Of a stretch of DNA of 64,000 bases, positions 36,396 to 45,710 are shown piece by piece; position 1 is the first letter of the stretch; every line of letters starts with the position of its first letter. The DNA lies in NCBI GenBank assembly GCA_947644645.1, contig CANSAF010000005.1, positions 28,109 through 92,108 of the forward strand, read 5' to 3'. The notes beneath the pieces were generated by a model. That model had not been told where the DNA came from, made no database searches, and saw only the letters and a list, made by a program, of their open reading frames with translations. Source of the stretch: an uncultured Sporosarcina sp. (GTDB lineage Bacteria > Bacillota > Bacilli > Bacillales_A > Planococcaceae). A program made the position numbers and the translations under genes.

Positions 36396-36436
36396 GAGGC
36401 TGTCCAATAGATTGGCTATTGGACGCCTTTTTTTGT
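36396..36436 (+). terminator. Terminator of the ROK/ABC/lyase operon
   Basis: TGTCCAATAG (36401-36410) pairs with CTATTGGACG (36416-36425), with GGC/GCC outside and TTTTTTT after. The gap 36437-36796 holds only AT-rich sequence with a possible TATAAT at 36666-36671. Confidence 0.85.
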
Positions 36437-36796
36437 TGCGTTGTAAACTCGTGGTCGATTGCTGTGAACTCGCTCGTACATCCTCCATTCTCCATAAAAA
36501 AAGTCCTGAAAAGGGAAGCACTCATTTTTACTATCAATATTTTTCGTTAGGTCATATTTAAAATATAATCCGCTTCTCGGAAAAAGAATACTCAATTATA
36601 CCTATAAACACCACCTAAAATACTAAAAATAAAAACTAATTGAACATGTTGAAGGTTAGAGGTGGTATAATAAAGGAAAGATTAAAAAACTTTGTATTGG
36701 GAAAATGAGGAAATTTTACTTTGAGAATGTTGAATGTGAGAAAAGTCCTGTGAAGGTTTAGCCATGCAATTTGCGATAAAGAAAGGAAGTATTGAT

Positions 36797-37621
36797 ATGA
36801 AAATATTAGAAGCATTAACACTTGCAGCACCTTATATGCATATGGCATTAAAAGAAGAGGCGATTGTTGCGGTTGTTGAAAAAGAAACACATATTATGCT
36901 GAACTATTTACCTGGAAAACGCGTCGACTCGGGCTATGTCGTAGGAGAATTGGTGAATACCAATGATGAAAATGTCATGCTGGCATTTAAAGGGCAATCA
37001 GCAGATGTCATAATTCCTCAAGATGTGTACGGGGTTGCCATTAATGCTTTTTCATTTCCAGTGAAGGAAAACGGAAAAGTTGTGGGGGCGCTCGCATTTG
37101 GTTTACCAATTGACGATGCGATGAAACTTGAACAATATATGGATTCGATGAAATCAATTATCGATAATTTGCAAGATCAAGTGCATACAGTCGCATCTCA
37201 TTCTGAAGAATTAGCTGCAACAAGTGAAGAAATTAATGATCAAGCACAGCATGCATTAGAAGATGCTGAAAAAACAAATGAAGTGACAGATTTAATCCGT
37301 ACAATTTCAAGACAAACGAATTTACTCGGTTTAAATGCATCAATTGAAGCGGCGCGAGCGGGACAGCATGGTGCAGGCTTTAATATTGTGGCGGAAGAAG
37401 TACGAAAACTTTCAATGGAAACGTCTAATGCGACAGGAAGCATTGAATCTTCATTGAAAAATATTCATAGTAATTTAGAAAATTTAAGACAAAACATGAG
37501 CCATGTTAATGCTGCGTCGAATGAGCAAGCAGAATTGGTTCAAAGCTTTAGTGAAATTATTGAAGAATTGAACGCATTAAGTGAAGAAATGAAAGAATTT
37601 ATGCAGCGTGCATTGAAATAA
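36797..37621 (+). CDS. Soluble methyl-accepting chemotaxis protein (YfmS-like)
   Basis: A 274-residue cytoplasmic chemoreceptor without transmembrane segments. The N-terminal half (about 1-115) is a small sensory domain ([21 protein letters not shown]); the C-terminal half is a short MCP signalling coiled coil whose tip reads [43 protein letters not shown] 36797 follows GAAAGGAAG; the upstream ATG 36764 lacks a site. The size and plan match Bacillus subtilis YfmS. It should couple to CheA/CheW. Confidence 0.85.
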   Translation: MKILEALTLAAPYMHMALKEEAIVAVVEKETHIMLNYLPGKRVDSGYVVGELVNTNDENVMLAFKGQSADVIIPQDVYGVAINAFSFPVKENGKVVGALAFGLPIDDAMKLEQYMDSMKSIIDNLQDQVHTVASHSEELAATSEEINDQAQHALEDAEKTNEVTDLIRTISRQTNLLGLNASIEAARAGQHGAGFNIVAEEVRKLSMETSNATGSIESSLKNIHSNLENLRQNMSHVNAASNEQAELVQSFSEIIEELNALSEEMKEFMQRALK

Positions 37622-37640
37622 GCTATGAATATTTTAAGCG

Positions 37641-37684
37641 AAACCTCTTCAGATTGTCGATTGGACTCTCTGGAGAGGTTTTTG
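37641..37684 (+). terminator. Terminator after the soluble chemoreceptor
   Basis: AAACCTCT (37641-37648) pairs with AGAGGTTT (37674-37681), ending in a short T run. Confidence 0.65.
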
Positions 37685-37844
37685 AAAAAAACGAAGTTGA
37701 AACTTGAGAAATTAACGATAGAAAAACCCTTTATTTAAGCATTTTCGCGAAAAAGAATTAAGGAGAGATATAGATACTGATTTTAAAATTTACAGGAACT
37801 TTTAGAAAATGAGATAGACCTTATGTAGAAGGGACGGGATTTCA

Positions 37845-39857
37845 TTGAAGAAAGTCGTAACGGCTCAAGGTAAAACGGTTGAAGAAGCGATACTAGAAGC
37901 ATTGAAAGTCATGGATGCTCAGCGCGAAGAGGTCGAAGTTGAAGTGTTGGCGAATCCGAGTAGAAGGCTTCTCGGACTGAGAAAAGGTATGGCAGAAGTA
38001 AGAGTCACTCGAAAAATTATGCCAAAAGAACAACAGCAAGCATTAGATTTTGAACAATTAGTAGATGCGGTAATTGAAGATGGAAAACCAAAAGAACTTG
38101 CATCTGAAAAGCAATTAGTTCAAAAAGGTGTGCGTGTAAAAGATGGACAACTTGAATTTTCGTTTGGTGAAACAGATAATCCAGTTATTATTCCGCAAGA
38201 TCATATTTCATTATTGATTAATGGAAAATTGGTGAATGAAAAAACAATGATTCAACCAGAAGATGAGGTGTTAATCTCGACTTCAGATGAATTGATTCCG
38301 CCACAGTTTACGATTCAGTTAATTGAAGAAAAAATGATTGCGTTATTGACTTTTATTCCCGGGAAAAAAGTATCGAGAACCATTGAAAATACGGAGTTTG
38401 TTTCCGAATTAATGCTTCAGGAAACAGAAGAGATTGACTATTATAATGATGTAAAGCCACAACAAATTGTGGAAGAATTGCAGAAAATGGGGGTGAAACA
38501 AGGGATCATTTTTCCGGCGATTCAAAAAGTTGTTCAAGTCAATAAAGACTATGAACTGATTGTGGCGAGAGGGGTTTCTCCGGAAGAAGGTACGGATGGA
38601 AATTTGGAAGTACATATTGAACTGGATGCTTTTAATCCAGATAGTTTGGAGAAAGTAGATTTTCGTGAGATGAACCGGATTTCAACGGTGAAAGAAGGGG
38701 AAGTCATAGCGACGCATATTCCTCCGATTGAAGGCATAGATGGACGAAATTTATTGGGACAAATTGTACCAACGAAAAAAGTGAAAGATATTGTGTTACG
38801 TTTAGGGAAAAACGTTTCATTTGTCGATGGGGAAGTGATTGCGAATATTGCAGGAAATCCAATTGTAGACTGGAAAAATCAATTTATCAAAATCGATGTC
38901 AATCCTGAACTTTATCATCCGGGAGAAGTTGGACTCGAAAGTGGTAATATTCGGTCGGAGGGCGATATTCGGATAGGTGGAAATGTTTTACCGTCGATGT
39001 TTGTTGGGACTTCAGGATCTGTTCAAATTGAAGGCGCGGTAACCAATGCAACGATTGAAGCGATGCGTTCCGCGATTGTGCATGGAAATGTCCTTTCTTC
39101 GACAATTACGGTTGGCAAAGAAGATTTAAAGATGCAAGAACTTGTGGATCAATTAGAAAAACTACTTGTCGTTTTACGTCAAATTCAAGCCGCGATTGGA
39201 CAAATTTTACAAATTCGAGGGAGCACAGAAGACGAGTTAACCCCCGATGCATTAAAACGCCTGATTCATCTATTACTAGAGAAAAAACATTTGAATTTTA
39301 AACGGATGAATACAACTTTTATTCAATCGGTGAAAGCGGAAGGGACTGAATTACCGCAAGAATGGCATGATCTTGCGGAAGAATTACAGCGTATTTTTAT
39401 CGCACCGTTAAATGAACAATCGCAGAGTGATATGAGTTTACAAGAAGTCATTACGCAAGTCGAAACATTAATCGAAACCCATCAAATCGATACATTGCCG
39501 AAAGGACAGTTAATCGTTCCTTATGCAGTGAATAGTCAACTGTATAGTAGTGGCGACATTCAAATAAGAAATAAAGGCGTTTTCCAAAGCACTTTAGTCG
39601 CGAAAAATAATATTATAATTGAAGGCGTTTGTCGCGGTGGGGAAGTGATTGCACAGCAACAAATTGTGCTGCGCGAAACGGGATCAGAAAATCCAGTAAC
39701 GACGATTGTCAAAACGAGTGAAAACGGGCGTATTAAAATTGGCACCGCTTATGTCGGAACTGAAATTCAAGTCGGAAATCGAAAGCATGTTTTTATGAAA
39801 GATGAACATGAGATTCATGCAAGACTGGATGAAAATGGCGAATTACTGCTTCATTAA
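37845..39857 (+). CDS. fapA: FapA-family flagellar assembly protein A
   Basis: A 670-residue DUF342 protein. The N-terminus (about 1-55) is a Jag-N-like domain (AQGKTVEEAILEALKVMDAQREEVEVEVL..RRLLGLRKGMAEVRV). The FapA core follows, with EGIDGRNLLGQIVP, NIRSEGDIRIGGNVLPSMFV and the beta-helix region GAVTNATIEAMRSAIVHGNVLSSTITVG, then a coiled coil (about 425-500) and a second beta-helical part. The start is TTG 37845. FapA proteins affect polar flagella or surface assembly. The next gene is FliS-like, which supports a motility role. Confidence 0.82.
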   Translation: MKKVVTAQGKTVEEAILEALKVMDAQREEVEVEVLANPSRRLLGLRKGMAEVRVTRKIMPKEQQQALDFEQLVDAVIEDGKPKELASEKQLVQKGVRVKDGQLEFSFGETDNPVIIPQDHISLLINGKLVNEKTMIQPEDEVLISTSDELIPPQFTIQLIEEKMIALLTFIPGKKVSRTIENTEFVSELMLQETEEIDYYNDVKPQQIVEELQKMGVKQGIIFPAIQKVVQVNKDYELIVARGVSPEEGTDGNLEVHIELDAFNPDSLEKVDFREMNRISTVKEGEVIATHIPPIEGIDGRNLLGQIVPTKKVKDIVLRLGKNVSFVDGEVIANIAGNPIVDWKNQFIKIDVNPELYHPGEVGLESGNIRSEGDIRIGGNVLPSMFVGTSGSVQIEGAVTNATIEAMRSAIVHGNVLSSTITVGKEDLKMQELVDQLEKLLVVLRQIQAAIGQILQIRGSTEDELTPDALKRLIHLLLEKKHLNFKRMNTTFIQSVKAEGTELPQEWHDLAEELQRIFIAPLNEQSQSDMSLQEVITQVETLIETHQIDTLPKGQLIVPYAVNSQLYSSGDIQIRNKGVFQSTLVAKNNIIIEGVCRGGEVIAQQQIVLRETGSENPVTTIVKTSENGRIKIGTAYVGTEIQVGNRKHVFMKDEHEIHARLDENGELLLH

Positions 39858-39947
39858 TTGACGTTTACGTACTTCTATTAGCCGATTTCTTTTTGAAATG
39901 CTAAAAAATTAGCCGATATAATGAATAGAAGTGCGAGGTGAAAATGA

Positions 39948-40340
39948 ATGCAATTTGACAAAGTGACGCAAATTTATAAAAAGACGGGTCTTTCAACGAT
40001 GTCGATGAGAGAATATGTCATTTTATTATTAAAAGAATGTTTAGTAGCTGTTCAAAAGTATGAAAGTACATCGCCCGAAGAACAAAATGAAGTGATTCAT
40101 CAAGCGCAGAAAGTATTATTTGAGTTAATGTCCATTACCGATCAAAAGCATGAAAAAGGAAGCCGCTTATTCGAGTTTTATGTCCATTTGAATCAATGTC
40201 TTGTGGATGTACGCATTCATCAGAATACGGAAAGATTACAATTAGTAGAGCGATATTTAACGGAAATGATTGCTTCGTGGGAGAATGCGAAGTCGGTTAC
40301 GAGTGGTGTAGGATATGGGCGACATGATGTGCGCACATAA
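39948..40340 (+). CDS. Small FliS-like helical protein
   Basis: A 130-residue, mostly helical protein. The stretch LLLKECLVAVQKYESTSPEEQNEVIHQAQKVLFELMSITDQ and the later FYVHLNQCLVDVRIHQNTERLQLVERYLTEMIASWENA follow the four-helix layout of the flagellin chaperone FliS, though the usual start (NPYAAYQ) is absent. ATG 39948 follows GCGAGGTG. Placement after fapA supports a flagellar export role. I am moderately sure of the family. Confidence 0.6.
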   Translation: MQFDKVTQIYKKTGLSTMSMREYVILLLKECLVAVQKYESTSPEEQNEVIHQAQKVLFELMSITDQKHEKGSRLFEFYVHLNQCLVDVRIHQNTERLQLVERYLTEMIASWENAKSVTSGVGYGRHDVRT

Positions 40341-40364
40341 TAGAATAGAAGAGGGATGAATCGA

Positions 40365-41615
40365 ATGGTTGAAAATATGATTAAATCCCTTGAAAAGCAA
40401 AGAAAATTATATCGCCGTACGTTAATCATTGTGATTATTGCACAAATCCTTGGCGGCGCTGGACTCGCTGTGGGGATTACTGTTGGGGCGTTAATTGCGA
40501 AAGATATGCTTGGAACGGAAAGTTTAGCAGGCTTGCCGATTGCATTGTTTACACTAGGTTCTGCAGGTGCAGCAATGCTGGTGGGACGGATTTCTCAAAA
40601 ATTTGGTCGGCGATTAGGATTGACGGTTGGGTTTGTGGTGGGTGGAGTTGGCGCGGTAGGTGTTGTGATTTCTACAATTACTGGAAGTTTGGTTTTATTA
40701 TTTTTATCATTATTTATTTACGGTTCTGGAACTGCGACAAATTTACAAGCGCGCTATGCTGGAACGGATTTAGCAAATGTCAAACAACGTGCAACGGCAG
40801 TGAGTTTAGCGATGGTTGCGACAACTTTCGGTGCAGTGGCAGGGCCTAACTTGGTCGATGTTATGGGGAACTTTGCGTTGTCATTAGGTATACCAGCGCT
40901 AGCAGGTCCGTTTATATTAGCGGCGGTCGCTTATGTGCTTGCTGGATTAGTGCCGTTTATTTTCTTACGTCCTGATCCGTTATTGGTTTCTAAAGCGATT
41001 GCGGAAAATGACAGGAAGAATACGAAAAGTTCAGCTGGAAAACTTGAAGAAGTTATGAGTAGACGAGGGATTATGCTCGGTGCAACGGTGATGGTCGTTT
41101 CGCATATTGTGATGGTGGCAGTGATGACAATGACACCTGTTCATATGGGAAGTCATCAGTTTACATTACAACAAATCGGCATGGTGATTGGGATTCATAT
41201 TGCGGCGATGTATTTGCCATCCCCATTAACTGGGCTATTAGCGGATAAATTTGGACGGTTGACGATGGTCATTGCTTCAGGGGTGACATTATTCATCGCA
41301 GGTTTGGTGGCTGCATTTGCGCCGGGGGATTCTTTACTGCTGATGATTTTGGCACTTGCTTTACTTGGATTAGGTTGGAATTTTGGGTTAATCAGCGGAA
41401 CGGCGTTAATTGTCGATTCAACGAGTTTAGCAACAAGGGCAAAAACACAAGGTTCGATAGATGTGTTCGTTGCGTTAGCCGGTGCTAGTGGTGGTATTGT
41501 ATCTGGTATCATTGTTGCGTTCTCTAGTTTTGGTACGTTGGCGGTTATTGGTGGACTTATTTCTTTATCATTAATTCCAGCGGTTGTTTGGGCAAGGAAA
41601 GAACTAAATAGCTGA
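40365..41615 (+). CDS. MFS transporter
   Basis: A 416-residue, 12-helix transporter. A motif A variant is GRISQKFGRRLG and the second-half equivalent is GLLADKFGRLTM; ARYAGTDLANVKQRATAVSLAMVATTFGAVAGPN is a strongly conserved segment I recall in an uncharacterised Bacillales MFS group. ATG 40365 is preferred since GAGGG (40351-40355) is nine bases upstream, while ATG 40356 abuts it. The substrate is unknown. Confidence 0.8.
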   Translation: MVENMIKSLEKQRKLYRRTLIIVIIAQILGGAGLAVGITVGALIAKDMLGTESLAGLPIALFTLGSAGAAMLVGRISQKFGRRLGLTVGFVVGGVGAVGVVISTITGSLVLLFLSLFIYGSGTATNLQARYAGTDLANVKQRATAVSLAMVATTFGAVAGPNLVDVMGNFALSLGIPALAGPFILAAVAYVLAGLVPFIFLRPDPLLVSKAIAENDRKNTKSSAGKLEEVMSRRGIMLGATVMVVSHIVMVAVMTMTPVHMGSHQFTLQQIGMVIGIHIAAMYLPSPLTGLLADKFGRLTMVIASGVTLFIAGLVAAFAPGDSLLLMILALALLGLGWNFGLISGTALIVDSTSLATRAKTQGSIDVFVALAGASGGIVSGIIVAFSSFGTLAVIGGLISLSLIPAVVWARKELNS

Positions 41616-41630
41616 AGATTTAATTAGAAA

Positions 41631-41671
41631 TGTAAACTTATGTGTGGCGTGCATATGAGTTTACATTTTTT
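41631..41671 (+). terminator. Terminator after the MFS gene
   Basis: TGTAAACT (41631-41638) pairs with AGTTTACA (41658-41665), then TTTTTT. Confidence 0.8.
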
Positions 41672-41854
41672 GGTGTGCCCTACATGGGTAAATACCTGGT
41701 GATGAAAGTCCGCTACAGGATTTTATGCAGTAAATATAGTGGTTAAATGAGAAAAATCATTCAGAAGGAAATTGTAGAAAGCACGCTGATTAAGTATTTG
41801 TGAAAATATGGATTCGATCAGGAAGTGGATGCACTGCTGAAGAAGTGCATTAAT

Positions 41855-41967
41855 AAAAGAAAAAGCCTCCATATAGCATGGGGCTAAAGTTGTTATTGTG
41901 TATAAAAGATATGAAAAAGTACATAATAAAAGCCCAGTCCTCGGAAGGAACATGGGCCTGATCACTA
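41855..41967 (-). ncRNA. Candidate small RNA with consensus promoter and terminator
   Basis: On the minus strand a perfect -35 TTGACA (41996-42001 as TGTCAA), 17-base spacer and perfect -10 TATAAT (41973-41978 as ATTATA) would start a transcript near 41967. It contains a GC-rich hairpin closed by GGCCC/GGGC (about 41930-41956) and ends in the hairpin AGCC..CCAT/ATGG..GGCT (41864-41885) followed by TTTTTCTTTTATT. No convincing ribosome binding site or ORF lies inside. The family is not recognised. Confidence 0.6.
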
Positions 41968-42046
41968 ACATTATTATAGTTTATGCTGTTATTGTTGTCA
42001 ATATACTCTATTCTGAAAATAAAAATAATATCCAAGCGCCTTCTTG

Positions 42047-44023
42047 TTAGATTTTAAACTGGGCAACAGCTTTTGCGAGTGCTTCGCTTAAATCTGTTAA
42101 TGTTTCAGCTGCATCCGTGACAGATTCAATTGCGCGAAGTTGTTCGTCAGTTGACGCGCTTACTTCTTCAGCAGCCGCCGCTGTTTCTTCAGCAGTTGCA
42201 GCCATTGTTTGAATCGTATCGGAAACATCATCTTTTAATGTTGCAACGAGTTGAATTTCCTCATAAACTGCATCGATTGAAGTTTGCATTTCGGCCATTA
42301 AAGTTGAGACTTCACCGAAAGTTGTCTCAGTATCGTCAACGACGACGCCTTGACGTTGGAAATTCTCACGTGTTTCATTCATTTGTTCTGTCACTAATCT
42401 TGATTCTTCTTGTAATTCTTGCACCGTTGTTTTCACTTCTTCTGTTGAACGTGCGGATTGTTCAGCAAGTTTACGAACTTCTTCTGCGACAACTGCAAAG
42501 CCTTGACCATGTTCCCCAGCACGCGCAGCTTCAATGCTTGCGTTTAATGCGAGTAAATTGGTTTGTGAAGAGATTTCGGTAATTGTCTCCATAACCGTTC
42601 CGATGGCACTCACTTTTTCGCCAAGTGTACGAATGGCAGTTGACATCGTTTGTAAGTTTGTTTCCCAATCTTTAAACGAAACTTTTAATGTGCGCATTTG
42701 TGCTTGACCATTTGTATTCATTTCATTTGTTTGCGTTGCGATATTGGACATTGCGCCCGCTTTTTGGGTGATTTCATTAATTTGTTGACCGAGTAAATAA
42801 GCGCGCTCAGTAACCGTTTCAGCATCTTCAGCAGATTTCGAAGCACCTTGCGCAATTTCATTAATGGCATGCGCGACTTCTTCACTGGAAGCATTCGTTT
42901 CTTCTGCAACAGCGCTTAAGCTTTCAGAATTCATTCGAACTTGATCGGAAGAATGATTGACGACCGTAATAATTTCATTTGTACGTTCAATCATCGTATT
43001 GAAACTATCGCTTAGTTCGCCAATTTCATCATTTGATTGGACATTCGATTGAACGGTTAAATCGCCTTCACTTACATCAGCCATCAGCTCTCTAAGTTTC
43101 CCGATTGGCTTAATTGTTCGGCTAATTAAGATGTAAAGGACGATAAAAATAATTATTAAAGTAACAACTGCAACGGTAATCATCGTATTTCGTAAATCAT
43201 TTGCTAAAGATTTAATTTCATGATCATCGTAAACTGCAAAAATTTTCCAACCGAATTTTTCAATTGTAGAATAAACATTGACATAATCTTTACCTTCATA
43301 AGCATATTGCATTGCGCCTCGAATATTGCCGTCTTTGTACATTTCCGCAACGAAATCATTTTCCATCCAACTATCTCCTTGGACAACGGGATGCGCAAGT
43401 ACAATTCCTTCTTTATCTAAAATTGTTAAGTAACCTCCGTAATCAAGGTCATTCGCTGTAACGGCATTTGATAAAGCGTAAAGGTGGATATCGAGTCCAA
43501 GTACCCCAACAATTTCACCATTTTTCATGACAGCTTTTGATAAAGTAATAATAAAATCATCATCGGCTTCTCCAATATATGGCGTTGACCAATGAGCAGT
43601 TTCTGGTTCGTTCACCGCATTTTGATACCATTCACGTACAGTTGGATCGTAGTCACTTCCGACTTCGGTAGCTGGTCGAACCGTAAAATGTTTATCCGGC
43701 GTTGCGAAAAAAATGGCTGAAGCATCTTCACGTAATTCTAAAAAATAATCTAATTCATTATAGATGACGCTTGCAGATTCGCTGTCTTCGAAATTAATAA
43801 GCGTAGGAGAAATTGCTAATTGTGATAAACCTTTTTCAAATTGTGTTAAGAAGTTTTCAATAGAAGTTCCCATTTCATTGATTAATGCTTCACTGGAAGT
43901 TAACACATTGTTTTCAGTTTTGTTTCGGACGTCTGTGCTGCTAATAAAAGTCATGATGGAAGTACCAATCAGAAATAAAATGATTGCACTTAGTAAGATT
44001 TTTGTTTTGATTGATTTAAACAT
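42047..44023 (-). CDS. Transmembrane chemoreceptor with dCache domain
   Basis: A 658-residue methyl-accepting chemotaxis protein. TM1 about 8-28, extracellular dCache sensor about 35-280, TM2 about 283-305, HAMP about 306-360, then a long signalling coiled coil with tip [39 protein letters not shown]. The sensor carries [12 protein letters not shown] followed by TPYI, a decaying WSTPY and a later LGLDIHL aspartate, close to the known amino-acid-binding dCache motif (R.WY..A/D), so an amino acid ligand is plausible. It is a lone gene, followed downstream by the candidate small RNA. Confidence 0.92.
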   Translation of the reverse strand: MFKSIKTKILLSAIILFLIGTSIMTFISSTDVRNKTENNVLTSSEALINEMGTSIENFLTQFEKGLSQLAISPTLINFEDSESASVIYNELDYFLELREDASAIFFATPDKHFTVRPATEVGSDYDPTVREWYQNAVNEPETAHWSTPYIGEADDDFIITLSKAVMKNGEIVGVLGLDIHLYALSNAVTANDLDYGGYLTILDKEGIVLAHPVVQGDSWMENDFVAEMYKDGNIRGAMQYAYEGKDYVNVYSTIEKFGWKIFAVYDDHEIKSLANDLRNTMITVAVVTLIIIFIVLYILISRTIKPIGKLRELMADVSEGDLTVQSNVQSNDEIGELSDSFNTMIERTNEIITVVNHSSDQVRMNSESLSAVAEETNASSEEVAHAINEIAQGASKSAEDAETVTERAYLLGQQINEITQKAGAMSNIATQTNEMNTNGQAQMRTLKVSFKDWETNLQTMSTAIRTLGEKVSAIGTVMETITEISSQTNLLALNASIEAARAGEHGQGFAVVAEEVRKLAEQSARSTEEVKTTVQELQEESRLVTEQMNETRENFQRQGVVVDDTETTFGEVSTLMAEMQTSIDAVYEEIQLVATLKDDVSDTIQTMAATAEETAAAAEEVSASTDEQLRAIESVTDAAETLTDLSEALAKAVAQFKI

Positions 44024-44041
44024 AAGACACCTCGATTATTT

Positions 44042-44268
44042 ATTTTTATCCCGCATTAACGGGCAGGCCGACTAAACCGCCACGTCCTGTGGCATCGTCG
44101 GCATTAGTACATCCTGTACGTCATAAGACTCCCACTTCAAGATTTAAGTAAAAGCGATAAAGATAAGTGGGAGATCAACTGCCCGTAAAAGCCCGATTGG
44201 TTCAACTAGCGATCAGTAGGGGATGAAGAACCCCCTACTGATTGAAGTTTCACTTTATGTAAATGGAT
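44042..44268 (-). mobile_element. IS605-like palindromic element, left copy
   Basis: It contains three hairpins: CCCG/CGGG at 44050-44064; CTCCCACTT...AAGTGGGAG at about 44128-44172; and ATCAGTAGGGG...CCCCCTACTGAT at about 44213-44243. The same sequence lies at 50672-50832 in the opposite orientation. This copy has about 60 extra bases between the first two hairpins. The CTCCCACTT hairpin resembles the right end next to tnpB at 63.3 kb. No transposase ORF is inside, so it is a non-autonomous or remnant end. Confidence 0.6.
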
Positions 44269-44420
44269 GGAAGAAATGTAATTATCATTATTTTCGGCGT
44301 TTTAAGGGATTTTTTTAGTGGATTAATTTAGAAGATATGGAAAATTGGTGACATAGAACAATGTAGGAAACTGAAGTGGATATGAATCATTCAGGAAGCA
44401 CCCCCCCGAAAAGTGAGGGG

Positions 44421-44451
44421 GTCAGGAAGTCATTCTATTCAACTTCCTGAC
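44421..44451 (-). terminator. Terminator of the DUF2085 gene pair
   Basis: GTCAGGAAGT (44421-44430) and ACTTCCTGAC (44442-44451) form a perfect 10-base stem just after the small membrane gene, with a neighbouring CCCCC/GGGGG hairpin at 44401-44421. T residues are few, so it may act mainly as a 3' stabiliser. Confidence 0.55.
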
Positions 44452-44459
44452 CATCCCCC

Positions 44460-44687
44460 TTACAGAGCACCGAGTCCGATACCAATCATAAAGAAAATTG
44501 CGTAAATGATAATGATAAGTCCGATTGAAGCAAGGCTAGACCATAAAGCCCATTTGGCTGCAGTTGGTTTTTCATCTTTCCATACGAAAAATAGAATAAT
44601 ACCTAGAAGCGGAATACAACAGAAAGATAAAATATTAACGGCCCAGTTTGGTGCATCTGGTTTTGGGACAACTTGGTTTGTCATCAT
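44460..44687 (-). CDS. Small two-helix membrane protein
   Basis: A 75-residue protein with two hydrophobic helices (about 18-35 and 47-72) separated by WKDEKPTAAKWALWSS. The start is ATG 44687 or the next ATG, behind AAAGGGGG. It follows the DUF2085 gene by 12 bases and probably shares its operon. Function is unknown; the layout resembles DUF4190/TM2-like proteins. Confidence 0.65.
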   Translation of the reverse strand: MMTNQVVPKPDAPNWAVNILSFCCIPLLGIILFFVWKDEKPTAAKWALWSSLASIGLIIIIYAIFFMIGIGLGAL

Positions 44688-44699
44688 GATTTCCCCCTT

Positions 44700-45065
44700 T
44701 CACGTGAACTGTTTTGCAAGCCATATGCCATGTGTCATTGCAGAACTGGCGATGAAAGCAAAAATATATACAATGCCCACTCCTGCAAGAATTCCAGTAG
44801 TCAGTCTTTTGAAATTATTACTTTCATAGTTTGTCAGAAGTTGAATAAAACCATCTAAGACTGTCGGAATAAGTAGAAGAAGAGCGTATGTAACGAAAAT
44901 AGGTCCTGTTATAATCGCTAAAATAATTCCCAAAAGATAGCCTGCGAGAATGCCTGTACATCTTGCGCAAATGGGAAATTGTTTACCACTCGAACAGTGG
45001 AACGAACGATCTGGCCGTCTATGGCATATAAAAAGCATTTGGAATAAATTTTCAGGTTTACGCAA
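44700..45065 (-). CDS. DUF2085 membrane protein
   Basis: A 121-residue protein with the DUF2085 hallmark CHRRPDRSFHCSSGKQFPICARCTGILAGYLLG: a Cys/His cluster before the first of three hydrophobic helices. The function of the family is unknown; the conserved Cys and His suggest metal or redox chemistry. It is divergent from nikR inside the same bracketed segment, so a role in nickel handling is a speculative possibility. Confidence 0.78.
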   Translation of the reverse strand: MRKPENLFQMLFICHRRPDRSFHCSSGKQFPICARCTGILAGYLLGIILAIITGPIFVTYALLLLIPTVLDGFIQLLTNYESNNFKRLTTGILAGVGIVYIFAFIASSAMTHGIWLAKQFT

Positions 45066-45221
45066 ATTCGGATCTCCTTCATGAATCTTTAAAGATAAAA
45101 AAACATTACAACTAGTATACCGTTTTTAAATTGGTTTTTGAAGTCGGAAAATGAGGAATTGTAAAAACTAAATCTAAAGGACTTAATGGACGATGAATTT
45201 GTAAAAAATAACTCCAATGGA

Positions 45222-45259
45222 TTGATTATTCGTGTTACAAATCTGTATAATCGTGTTAC
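45222..45259 (+). promoter_or_regulatory. nikR promoter with direct repeat of a NikR half-site
   Basis: -35 TTGATT (45222-45227), 18-base spacer, -10 TATAAT (45246-45251). CGTGTTAC occurs at 45231-45238 and 45252-45259, exactly 21 bases apart. GTGTTAC is a NikR half-site in several other phyla, where it is normally inverted (GTGTTAC...GTAACAC); here it is a direct repeat. Confidence 0.5.
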
Positions 45260-45273
45260 GGGAGGGATGACAT

Positions 45274-45693
45274 TTGGAAGATTCCATGTTGAAGCGATTC
45301 AGTGTATCAATGGAAGGAACTTTGCTTACAAAATTTGATGAACTTGTCGCGAAAAGAGGGTATACAAATCGTTCTGAAGCAGTGAGAGATCTCGTTCGGG
45401 AAGCGATTCTTGAAGAGATTTGGGAAGCAGATGAGCAGTTAATCGCTGGCACAGTCATGTTGTTTTATAATCACCACCAACGTAATTTGTTAGAAGAAAT
45501 GACAACGATTCAACATGAATGGCATGATTTAATCATGGCGACGACGCATTTTCATTTGAATCATGACAATTGTTTAGAGTTAATTGTCGTGCAAGGAAAG
45601 GTGGATGAAGTGCGTGCATTAAGTGATCGATTAACTAGCTTAAAAGGTGTAGATTATGGGAAATTTACCATCGCACCTGTAGAAAAAATATAA
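45274..45693 (+). CDS. nikR: NikR nickel-responsive regulator
   Basis: A 139-residue tetrameric repressor. N-terminal ribbon-helix-helix (about 5-45: KRFSVSMEGTLLTKFDELVAKRGYTNRSEAVRDLVR) and C-terminal ACT-like nickel domain. The nickel ligands align with the characterised protein: His84, His92, His94 and Cys100 in HEWHDLIMATTHFHLNHDNC. The start is TTG 45274, seven bases after GGAGGG. It heads an operon with the importer genes; its TAA overlaps an ATG of the nikA region. It should repress nikABCDE when nickel is sufficient. Confidence 0.95.
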   Translation: MEDSMLKRFSVSMEGTLLTKFDELVAKRGYTNRSEAVRDLVREAILEEIWEADEQLIAGTVMLFYNHHQRNLLEEMTTIQHEWHDLIMATTHFHLNHDNCLELIVVQGKVDEVRALSDRLTSLKGVDYGKFTIAPVEKI

Positions 45694-45710
45694 TGTTTGG
45701 AGTAGGAAAT

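Noticed and set aside
41723-42035. Two minus-strand ORFs across the small RNA region
   Set aside because: They run through the terminator hairpin and have no ribosome binding sites; the promoter and terminator pattern fits a non-coding RNA better.
45100-45125. TetR-like site (TATACTAGTT on the minus strand) upstream of the DUF2085 gene
   Set aside because: The second half does not match the consensus, and the gene has no haem link.
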